Shown here in pieces: positions 49,194-57,500 of a stretch of DNA of 57,500 nucleotides; within the stretch, counting starts at the first letter, position 1, and each line of letters begins with the position of its first letter. Location of the stretch: positions 2,180,001 through 2,237,500 of the forward strand of contig JACVTC010000005.1 of assembly GCA_016946835.1 (NCBI GenBank). Reading direction: 5' to 3'. Source of the stretch: Neocallimastix lanati (nom. inval.) (taxonomy: Eukaryota; Neocallimastigomycota; Neocallimastigomycetes; Neocallimastigales; Neocallimastigaceae). A model generated the notes under the pieces. It was not told the origin of the DNA, did not search any database, and saw only the letters and a program-made list of their open reading frames with translations. The position numbers and the translations under genes are program-made.

Positions 49194-49470
49194 ATACTGT
49201 TTATATATGTGATCCAATGAATATATTTCTTGAGTTCAAATACAAAATAATACAAATATAACTAATAATGAAAAACCAAAAATTAATATTATGCACAAAG
49301 TATATGTAATTTATAATATTAATTGTTCCCTTGATAATTCTACTGTGTATTATCAAAATGGAAATAATAAATGATAATACCACACAATTGAATGTTACTT
49401 TCAGCAAATGTAAATTGAAAATGGGGAATATAAATGAAAATTTCTTTGAAATTATCAATGAACGTTAAAT
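49194..49470 (+). pseudogene. Possible decayed 3' exon region
   Basis: The sequence after the acceptor CAG at 49191-49193 is coding-like in short pieces: TVYICDPMNIFLEF; NCSLDNSTVYYQNG; LNVTFSKCKLKMGN. These lie in different frames separated by stops. No family is recognised. It may belong with the island at 48865-48941. Confidence 0.3.
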
Positions 49471-50398
49471 TAATATAACATGAACAATAGAAACTAGTGC
49501 TATGTACTATGTGAATAAAAAAAATTATAAAAAAAAATGTAATTAATTATTTTTTTTTTTTTTATATTTAATTAAAATTATAATTATAAATTTTTTTTTT
49601 TTTTGTATTTGATTAAAGTTATAATTAAAATTTTATTTAAATTTAATAATAGTAATAATGTTACACGAAATATATTAACATGGTATCCTAAATAATATCC
49701 CAAGTATTATTTTTTAATTTGTTATTAAATAAAAAATAAAAAATAATTTAAAATATTATAAAAAATAATATTTTCAATTATTTTTTATTTTTATTTTTAT
49801 AATATATTATTCATTAACAATTCAAATTTTATTGTTTTAAATTATTGATAATTATTACTTTTTATTTTTTAGTAATAAAAAAAAAAAAAAAACTTTATGG
49901 ATTTTAATAATAATAATAAAATAATATTGTATCAATATATATCATCATATATATCTTCTATAAATTATATAAAAAATGGAAGTTTCAATATATTAAATTG
50001 ATTTGTAACATGAAATATTAAAATATATATATCATTATAATAGTAAATTTGTTTTGGAATTTAAATCAACATTTTTTTTTATCCGCAATATTTTAAATAT
50101 TATAATAGGATAAAATAATAAATTTTTTTTAATTAATTTTTTTTTCAAAATTAGTTTTATTTATCCCATTAAATTTAGTATATAAATAATTAAAATGATT
50201 TTTTTTTTTTTTTTTTTTTTATTTAGTTTTATTTATTTTTGATAATTGCTATAAAACGATAAAATAAAAAATTGTTTTATATAAAATTCATAATAAGTTG
50301 TATAATTAATAGAATAAAATCATACATACTATTTAACATATATATAAATTGGTTGATATTGAATATATATATTATTATAAAAATTCTTATATGTAAAT
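49471..50398. other. AT-rich intergenic region upstream of member F
   Basis: Poly(T), (TA)n and ATT repeats only. No upstream exon or signal peptide for member F was seen. Confidence 0.5.
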
Positions 50399-51295
50399 AT
50401 GGTACAACAATTATCATATAATGTATCAAAATCCTATTATGAGGATGATAAATGCACTTCCACAGAAAAATGTAGTGAAAAATACCATAGGTGCGATTAC
50501 AATAATTGCTGTAATCACGAAGAATGTCTTTATGAAAGTAATGCTCTTCCATTTAAATTTGAGAATTTTATGAGTGATTATAAGCCTGGTTCTTCAAATA
50601 ACAAAATTAATAATAATAATAATATTAATAATAATAAAGTTAAGTATAATATAGATATTGATACCAAATCAGAAACCAAAACTAAAATTAATAATAATAA
50701 TGTAGATTTTAATAATAATGAAAAAAGTAATATAAATATTACAACTAATGAAAATATTTATTTAAATAAATTTAATAATAAAGAAATTGAGAATAATAAT
50801 CGTTATAATGATAATTCAATTATTTATAATAATACTATTAATAGTGTTAAAGATAATAGTAATATAAATAATAGTAATGATTCAAATTCATTTATAAGTA
50901 ATAATAAAGGTGACAATAAAATTAATTTAGTTTCTATATCAACCATTAGTATTATAATAATTATTATTTTTGGTATTTTGTATTCAGTTTTCTTTATACA
51001 AAAAAAGAGAAAAGCTAAAAAAAACGAGAAATATTTGAATACAACGTATAAATCTGAATTTTCATTATCATTATTAAATGACGAATTAAAAGATCCTATA
51101 GAATCTTGTGAAGAGTATATAAATGCTTTAAGCCGTCTAAGATATAAAGATCCAATTTCTGTATATGACCCTGAAAATCCATTACAAACCTTTCATTTAT
51201 TCCTCTCACCATCACTTTCGTCAAATGAAAGTTTCTTTGCTTCAACAAGACAATCAGACATTTTTGTTCCTGAAACAATCAAGGTTGATCCATAA
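50399..51295 (+). CDS. Single-pass membrane protein of the Asn-rich tandem family, member F (stop-shortened)
   Basis: The product is 298 residues from ATG 50399. The N-terminal Cys module has C-x5-C-x6-C-x4-CC-x4-C, the same spacing as member C. An Asn-rich linker follows, then the transmembrane helix at about 177-200 (VSISTISIIIIIIFGILYSV) and FIQKKRKAKKNEK. The tail reads ELKDPIESCEEYINALSRLR, YKDP, DPENPLQTF, SPSLSSNES and ends ETIKVDP. The TAA at 51293 stands where other members have the Gln codon of VDPQFE. Past the stop the same frame continues (YEQIINLSFNINHKSN, KLTPLI) for about 50 codons to a second stop. The allele is therefore truncated by one base change, though the helix and most tail motifs remain. 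It may still be functional. Confidence 0.8.
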   Translation: MVQQLSYNVSKSYYEDDKCTSTEKCSEKYHRCDYNNCCNHEECLYESNALPFKFENFMSDYKPGSSNNKINNNNNINNNKVKYNIDIDTKSETKTKINNNNVDFNNNEKSNINITTNENIYLNKFNNKEIENNNRYNDNSIIYNNTINSVKDNSNINNSNDSNSFISNNKGDNKINLVSISTISIIIIIIFGILYSVFFIQKKRKAKKNEKYLNTTYKSEFSLSLLNDELKDPIESCEEYINALSRLRYKDPISVYDPENPLQTFHLFLSPSLSSNESFFASTRQSDIFVPETIKVDP

Positions 51296-51531
51296 TATGA
51301 ACAAATAATAAATTTATCATTTAATATCAATCATAAATCCAATTTACCACTATGTACCTTAATAGATAAAGGTAGTTTAAATTTGAATACATCTTCTTAC
51401 AATAAATTAACACCTTTAATAAATCCAATTTACCACTATGTACCTTAATAGATAAAGGTAGTTTAAATTTGGATACATCTTCTTACAATAAATTAACACC
51501 TTTAATGAATACTGAAATCATTGTAATTGAT
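51296..51531 (+). pseudogene. Lost C-terminal tail of member F with an 86-bp tandem duplication
   Basis: The former tail lies downstream of the premature TAA. The block AAATCCAATTTACCACTATG onward at 51335-51420 is repeated at 51421-51506 with only an A-to-G change (TTGAATAC versus TTGGATAC) and an ATA-to-ATG difference near its end. The period of 86 is not a multiple of three, so it shifts the frame. The second copy ends with a LTPLMN-like family terminus. Confidence 0.7.
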
Positions 51532-53236
51532 TAAATAGAAAATGATCATTAAGGAATTACAAAGCATTACTAATTTAAATTAAAATTAATATAATTATAA
51601 TTATAATTGTTTTTGTAAATATGAAAAATTCATAATATTTTTAGGACTTTTTTTTACTTATTTTTTTTACATAAATGTTTATTATTTTATGACAATTTAA
51701 TAATTTAATAATATTGTTTATTATAAATGCAATAGAATTTAAAATTGAGAATATATATTTTATTAATATATATTGTTAATCTTTTTTTTTTTTTCTTGTT
51801 TTGTTATTATCATAATAAACATTTTATTAATTTAATAATAATGATAATTCTTTAAGATAATTACAAAAATAAAAAAAATTTTTTTTATGAATTTCCCTTA
51901 AAACATATTCATTCATCATTATATAATTTAGATAAATATTATGAAGAATAATTAATAATTATATGTTAAAAAAAAAAAAATTTGAATTAAAATCAAATAT
52001 TTCAACTCTAGAAATATTCTATCATTTTTTGATAATAGTTTTTTTTTTTCTCTTTCTCTTAATTTCAAATGTTAAAGTTATTTATATAAAAGAAAATTAC
52101 AAACACAATTTTACTTTTACCTATTTAACAAATAAAACAAAATATTCTTAAATATGATAGCTTCAAATATATAAAAGAAATATTTTTCATAATTAAAGAA
52201 TAGAAAAAAAAAATTGAAATATTTAAAATTAAATTAATAAAACTAAGAATAAAAATAAATAAATAAATAAATATAAAAAATTTCTAAGTGTATTTTGTCA
52301 ATTTATTGATCTAAAACCCATATCAATTTATTCGTCGTTTTATATTTTATTTAGTAATCTTTCAATTAAAGACTATTAATGATGAATATTTAATATTTAA
52401 GTATTATAATAATAATATTTTAATAATAATAATTATTGAATAATTTTTAAAATTGATATTATCTTAAAATCCTTATTATAAATTATTATAAAAAAATTAA
52501 TTTAAAAATTATAAAGAAATTGTATTCATACATCATTTATATCATTTTTAAATTATAATGAAATGAAATTTATTAAACCAAATAAAGTATAATTTTATAT
52601 ATATAATAAAATTATTCTAAATACTATTTTTAAAAATATTTTTATATACCTAAGCTTTTGATATATATAATGAAATATATATGTTTATATTATATTCCAC
52701 AAAAAGAAATTTTTATAATCACTGATTCTTAGATTTTTAAAAATCATTTACTAATTGTTAATATGTAATTTTGTAATTGATTAATTTTTCTATAATTCTA
52801 TATTTCTATCGGATAGAAAATTTTAATATTCAAATATGTTTGGTATAGAATGTATTATATATGCTATAATCTATCTTAAATGAAGTAAATCCGTTGAACA
52901 ACTTTATTCATTAAAGTTATAAAATGGATCTATGCAATGAACTGTTATATATGTTAAAAATTATGTTTGAATATTCGATGAATGAACAAATGCAGTAAAT
53001 GAAGTTACACTCCAATGAACGAGGAGTGAATGAATGGCTATGTAATGAATTGATTATTATAATCAATTAGTTTATGAATGAAACACTCAATAATTACATT
53101 ATTAATAAATTTTTTAATTGTAATTAATTTCTTATTTCTAATAATTTTTTATTATACCATAATCATTAATATTTAGAACTATTATTAAAAATAATATCAA
53201 CTTTTGATTTAATAGTTTTAAAGCAGTTTTTAAATA
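51532..53236. other. AT-rich intergenic region
   Basis: No supported gene. A 62-codon hydrophobic frame at 51963-52151 is most likely composition noise. Around 52880-53090 the text is less AT-rich, with loose repeats of GAATGAA and AATGAAC (for example GAACGAGGAGTGAATGAATG), but I read no protein or RNA in it. Confidence 0.45.
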
Positions 53237-53490
53237 CTACTTTTTGAAAAAGCAATGTTTTTGAATGTTGATCTTTATGTCAAATTTACGAAATATTTCA
53301 AAAACTTGTTTAAGTTGTACCAGATGTACTTCAATAGAGCTAGAAAATATTAAAATATCATCTAAGAAAACAAAAACCCATTTACCTAATCAAAAAAGAA
53401 TAAGATTCATTTATCTCTGAAATGTGGCTGGATCATCATTTAGACTAAATAGCATTACTTCGTATACAATTTCAAAAAAAAGCCAGATGT
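53237..53490 (-). pseudogene. Ty3/gypsy reverse transcriptase fossil
   Basis: The minus-strand frame ending at the TAG 53239-53237 reads VMLFSLNDDPATFQR, stop, MNLILF, stop, LGKWVFVFLDDILIFS, EVHLVQLKQVFEIFRKFDIK. This is the core of a Ty3/gypsy reverse transcriptase (the usual VMPFGL, APATFQ, and catalytic DD of the LDDIL box). Two in-frame stops and the loss of everything else mark it as an isolated fragment. Confidence 0.82.
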
Positions 53491-53698
53491 TTTCTTTTTT
53501 TTTAAATAAGGAAATATTAAAATTGATCATAATATAATTTTTTAATTTATCATTTATTAATTAATAAAAGTTTAAAATTAATAATTTTAAATAATTAAAT
53601 AATTGAAAAATTAAATAAAATGCTATAATATTTGAAATTTTTTTTTTAATAAAATATAAAAAAAAATATATTGTTAAAAATTTTTGTTTATATATAAA

Positions 53699-54301
53699 AT
53701 GACAAGCAATACTTTTGAAAATGATATTACAATTAATATTGATGTTTACATTGATGTAAATGTAAACACAGGCAATGAACAACAAGAGCAAAAAGATCAT
53801 TCTGAAGATAATAATCAAAGAAATAATATTTATCTACAAGATAATTATCAAGGATCAAGTAATAATAATCAATATAATCAATATCAAGGACAATTAGATA
53901 GGGAGATTATTCCAGAAGTTAACGACTTTACAAGAGAAAGTGAACAAAATTTTGATCCTGTTAATGATTATGATTTACTAATTGAACTAGGAAGAGAAAA
54001 TATACAAGAAGATAACGATCATGTTAATGATTATGAATTACTAATTGAACTAGGAAGAGAAAATATACAAGAAGATAACGATCATGTTAATGATTATGAA
54101 TTACTAATTGAACTAGGAAGAGAAAATATACAAGAAGATAACGATACTGTTAATGATTATGTATTTCATGTATTACTAATTGAACTAGGAAGAGAAAACA
54201 TACAAGAAGATAACTACTTTGAGGATTCACATGACTTTGAAAATTCACTTGATGAATATGAAAATCGAGAATTTGAAGATCCGTTGGAAAAATATGTTTG
54301 A
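53699..54301 (+). CDS. Small acidic repeat protein, function unknown
   Basis: The product is 200 residues from ATG 53699. The N-terminal third is rich in Asn, Gln and Asp. Then come four tandem repeats of about 21 residues with consensus VNDYELLIELGRENIQEDND (about residues 88-175). The underlying 63-bp units are nearly identical in DNA, so they arose or were homogenised recently. The fourth copy carries a small in-frame insertion (VFHV). The C-terminus is acidic (FEDSHDFENSLDEYENREF). There is no signal peptide or membrane segment, so it is probably soluble and intracellular. The amphipathic LLIELGRENI core could form helices. No known family is recognised. Period and insertion keep the frame, which supports a real gene. 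Confidence 0.7.
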   Translation: MTSNTFENDITINIDVYIDVNVNTGNEQQEQKDHSEDNNQRNNIYLQDNYQGSSNNNQYNQYQGQLDREIIPEVNDFTRESEQNFDPVNDYDLLIELGRENIQEDNDHVNDYELLIELGRENIQEDNDHVNDYELLIELGRENIQEDNDTVNDYVFHVLLIELGRENIQEDNYFEDSHDFENSLDEYENREFEDPLEKYV

Positions 54302-55278
54302 AAAGACTCAATATTTAAATAAGAACTTTTATTTAAGATAAATTAAAAAATTTTTATAAATACAAATCATTAAAATATTTTAAAATTTATGTTTAATAAA
54401 AAAATATTTAGTGTTTTCAAATATATGTTTTCAATAGATTATCAAATCTTCGATAATATTAGAAAGTGGCACTATGACTTAATGTAGAATTACAAAAAAA
54501 AAATAATAATAATAAAAAATAAAATAAAATAACTAAAATAAAAAAATTGTAATTATATATAAAACTTAAACATATAAATAATAACGAATATAATAATAAT
54601 TATAATATGAAATTTAAAAATAATAATAAAAATAAATTTAAAATTAAAAAAATAAAAATAATAATATAAAAATTTAAAATATAAATATAATTTTTTTTTT
54701 TTTTTTTTTTTATTGTAATTATTTTGTTTTGCGTAATATTAATAATAGAACATTAATAATTTATTATAAAAAGTATTTTACTATATCAATTAATATTTCT
54801 TTTTTATATTATTTATATACATTATTTTATTTTGTTTTATTTTATTTTATTTTTTTTTTTTTTTATTTTATTATTTTTTAAATAAATATATATATTTATA
54901 TATATATATTTTTTAATTACATTTAAAATATTGGGAAAATAAAATAATAAAACATATAGCATAAAAAATTGAATTATAAATAAATAATAAATAATAAATA
55001 ATAGTTGTAATTATTTTCTTTAAATTTAATTCCTAGTAGATAGTTTGCCTTTTTACATTTCTGTATTTTAAAATTTTTCTTTATTTTATATATGATATTA
55101 AATATTTCTGGTCTAATACTAGTAATTAGTTAATTATCCACATATACCTATTACACAAGATAATAAGTCTCTGCCCATTTTCTTAAAAATGCATAACTAT
55201 TATATCTACTTCATTAATTTTATGAATATTTTAAAGCAAATTTTCTGTTAAATAATTTTATTCTTATATTGTAAGTAA

Positions 55279-55326
<48 letters not shown>

Positions 55327-55531
55327 AAGAAAGAAATAAGAATAATAAATATCATTAAAAAAAGGCTTTTCAGTTTAAGAAAAAATTAAAGAGACTAAAA
55401 AATAGTTACGATTTAGGAAATAAAAAAAATAATTTTATGAATATAGGATTCTTATTTACTAAATTAATATATAGTATTATATATAGACATATTTTATTTA
55501 TGAATACTATAAAATTAACAAGCAAAAAGCT

Positions 55532-55566
<35 letters not shown>

Positions 55567-55775
55567 CAAAGCTTTTATTTAAATTTTTTATTTTTAAATA
55601 ATACTTTAACAAATACTTTTTTTTTTATTTTATTTTATTTATTACAAAAACCAAAAAAATCTTTAACTTTATTTATTAAAATAATTATTTATTAATTTAT
55701 TAATTTATTTCTTAAAATTTTAAAATACATATTCCCAGACAAGACTTTCCGAAATGCAACACTCCTGAATTGTTT
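54302..55775. other. AT-rich intergenic region, no gene seen
   Basis: Poly(A), poly(T) and TTTTA repeats (54830-54870). At 55749-55768 TTCCGAAATGCAACACTCC matches the MULE/MITE end motif. The Lys-run frame at 55406-55612 (minus) is a poly(T) artefact. Confidence 0.5.
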
Positions 55776-55945
55776 TTAAAATTTCTCAAATTTAAGACAT
55801 GAAAATTTCCAATGTGCAAAACTAGAAATACTACTACTATCAACAACACGAAGACAGTGTTTTGTATATTCTGCTGATACAATATTACTCTTAATATAAA
55901 GGTTTCCAAAATCTAAATCTACATTTAATATAGTTCCAATGCATA
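55776..55945 (-). pseudogene. Coding-like fragment of unknown family
   Basis: The minus frame is open for about 55 codons to a TAA at 55778-55776: GTILNVDLDFGNLYIKSN, then SAEYTKHCLRVVDSSSISSF, then HWKFSCLKFEKF. Its residue mix is far more protein-like than the surrounding noise. It has no start codon, and a T run precedes it. A MULE-like end motif lies right after its stop, so it might be the last exon of a captured or decayed gene. I do not recognise it. Confidence 0.35.
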
Positions 55946-56242
55946 AAAAAAAAAAAAAAAAAAATAAAAAAGTGAAAATTATGGATATTTTAATGTGAGA
56001 CGGAGTAAATGTATTTCTTAAAACTAAATATGTATTTTTTATTATTTAATTGCTGGTAATCGTATATAAAAGTCATTTTCTTTAATATATTTTCCTAATT
56101 TCTTTTAAAGTTCTTATATATATGTTTATGTTCCGTTAATCTTCGCGACTTTTTTTTTTTTTTTTTTTTTTGTAATCCAAGAATATAACAGTGTTAGAAT
56201 ATTAACTAAATGAGAAATATTGCAAGAAAAGTCTTTCCCTTA

Positions 56243-56288
<46 letters not shown>

Positions 56289-56721
56289 ATAGAATCATCT
56301 TCACCTTTGCACATAAAAGATATATAGTAAAGATATATTTAAATATTTTGATTTACAATAAGTTTTATAATTGATAATAAAAAGTTATTAATAAAAACCT
56401 TAATTATTTGAAAAAAATAAAAATAAAAATAAAAATAAATATAAATATAAAAATTAAAAAAAAAAATAAAAATTAAAAAAAAATAATAATAATAATAAAA
56501 TAATAATAATAAATTATCATAATTACTTGTATTTAAATTTCTAAAATAAATACTTTTTTTTTCTTTACTTTTCATGGATTTTATTTAATAAGATTTGATT
56601 TTTTTACATTTTTTTAAAATTTAATATGATATATATAAAGAAATGGTTCATTGTAATTAAATGATCGTTAAATTTTAATTTTTTTTTATTTATATATTTA
56701 CTTTATATTTATTTTATATAT
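55946..56721. other. AT-rich intergenic region
   Basis: Poly(A)/(T) runs (56150-56172, 56251-56287) and (AAAAT)n at about 56410-56450. No gene is seen. Confidence 0.5.
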
Positions 56722-57138
56722 TTAACTATTAAGCAGAAATACACACCAGTCATCATTAATGACACCCCAGACACCACTTTCATCAGTATAGACAAATGGA
56801 CAACATGAATAATCTGGTTTAGAGAAACATTTGGAAGATGGAGCAGATGAGCAAGAATCCTTAATATCACTCCATCTACCAATTTTTAATACCCCAGGTG
56901 CAACCCATGCATCTAAACTATCATTACCAACTTGACCGTCTGTATCATTAAAAATTGTATTATATTTAATATTATTTAATACGAAAAATTTCGCATTTGA
57001 ATAAAAAATATACATTTTTTCTATATTTTTTAATGCTTTAAAATTTTACATACAAAGTTCATTTTTTCCAGTATGACACTTAATGAAATAATCAGTTCCC
57101 CATTTAACAGAGTCCTTAATATATTCCCGTTGATTTTT
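56722..57138 (-). pseudogene. GH9 cellulase fragment fused to a fungal dockerin, intron 56940-57053
   Basis: The minus-strand exon 57138-57054 reads EYIKDSVKWGTDYFIKCHTG, KNEL, a classic GH9 endoglucanase segment. A donor GTATGT (57053) and acceptor ACAG (ends 56940) frame a 114-bp intron. Splicing completes a Tyr codon and gives NELYGQVGNDSLD, as in GH9. Instead of the remaining GH9 catalytic domain (normally over 300 residues), the frame runs almost at once into a Cys/Trp-rich module: KCFSKPDYSCCPFVYTDESG and VWGVINDDWC, the pattern of CBM10-like fungal dockerins that attach enzymes to the anaerobic-fungal cellulosome. It ends at TAA 56724-56722. A TGA at 57141-57139 with no acceptor before it suggests the 5' part is lost. 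So it is a truncated, internally deleted relic, or the end of an odd dockerin gene. Confidence 0.75.
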
Positions 57139-57141
57139 TCA

Positions 57142-57500
57142 ATTTTATTATATTAAAATTAATAATTAAATTATTAATATAGAAAAAGTTTTAAATAAAT
57201 AAATAATAATTATAAATAATATTATATGATATGGTATACATTATTTTATGATTATTTTTATTTTTTATTTTTTTTTTTTTTTTTTTTTAGTATTATATTT
57301 AACTAATTATTTATTTTCTAAAAATGAAAAATTTGCAATATAAATTAAATAAAAATAATAAAAAAAAAAAAAAAAGTCTTTATTTTTTGAATATATTAAT
57401 TCAAATAAAAATAATTGTTAAAATAAATAAAAAAAGTTAACTCTATTAAATATATATACTTACAATATATATATATATTTATGACTTTAAATAATACAAT
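57142..57500. other. AT-rich end of window
   Basis: Poly(A)/(T) and (TA)n only. No upstream GH9 exon was recognised in the remaining 360 bases. Confidence 0.5.

Noticed and set aside
51293-51295. Reassignment of TAA/TAG to Gln, suggested by the F stop and several D stops
   Set aside because: Other genes here end normally with TAA or TAG, and D also has TGA stops and frameshifts. Ordinary pseudogene decay explains the pattern.
51963-52151. Plus-strand 62-codon frame with a hydrophobic stretch
   Set aside because: No motif and noise-like composition in a poly(A)/(T) background. No support from repeats or neighbours.
52880-53090. tRNA or small RNA gene in the less AT-rich patch
   Set aside because: No cloverleaf, A-box or B-box pattern could be built; it looks like loose GAATGAA repeats.
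57000-57015. Met at 57015 as the start of a small dockerin protein
   Set aside because: It lies inside the predicted 114-bp intron. Splicing from 57053 to 56940 restores the GH9 reading across the junction.

Overview
This window looks like nuclear DNA of an anaerobic gut fungus (Neocallimastigomycota). It is extremely AT-rich, with long poly(A)/poly(T) runs, microsatellites and Asn-codon-rich genes. The strongest taxonomic marker is at 56722-57138 (minus): a glycoside hydrolase family 9 fragment spliced to a fungal-type (CBM10-like) dockerin, the module of anaerobic-fungal cellulosomes. A minus-strand gene of the ketopantoate reductase family (4155-5063) is clearly less AT-rich than its surroundings and looks bacterial in origin, another common trait of this phylum.

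The backbone of the window is a dispersed tandem family of plus-strand genes for single-pass membrane proteins, which I do not recognise as a named family. Members lie at 2-886 (start outside the window), 6367-7464, 21373-22548, 26660-27870 (pseudogene), 31075-32349 and 50399-51295 (shortened by a stop). The usual architecture is a short Cys-rich N-terminus, an Asn-rich linker, one transmembrane helix followed by a Lys-rich stop-transfer, and a conserved tail with the motifs KDPxESCEEYxN, (G/S)RLRYKD, SPxLxS and QPxMxDPQFE. All lie in the same orientation, so this is a tandemly duplicated cluster undergoing birth and death.

The cluster has been enlarged by repeats and transposons. From about 7.6 to 19.4 kb there is a degenerate tandem array of roughly 0.5-1 kb units. 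A 5.4 kb Ty1/copia element (10621-16060, minus) with 5-bp target duplications is inserted in it. Its coding region is full of stops and frameshifts, but the LTRs, polypurine tract and an unusual primer site matching the anticodon arm of tRNA-Lys(CUU) are readable. From 33243 to 45693 there is a 12.45 kb Mutator-like (MULE) DNA transposon with related terminal inverted repeats, an exact 9-bp target duplication and an uninterrupted transposase gene. About 8.7 kb of its interior is a satellite of (TAAAA)n blocks alternating with a conserved core of about 33 bp. Smaller relics include a copia RNase H tail (about 23.94-24.09 kb), a Ty3/gypsy reverse transcriptase fossil (53237-53490), a probable MULE-derived MITE (46849-47177) and scattered MULE-like end motifs.

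The right end holds a small acidic protein gene with 21-residue repeats (53699-54301), an exon-like island (48865-48941), a coding-like fragment (55776-55945) and the GH9-dockerin remnant. No tRNA, rRNA or CRISPR was found. The large minus-strand reading frames between 39.5 and 45.1 kb are products of the satellite, not genes.
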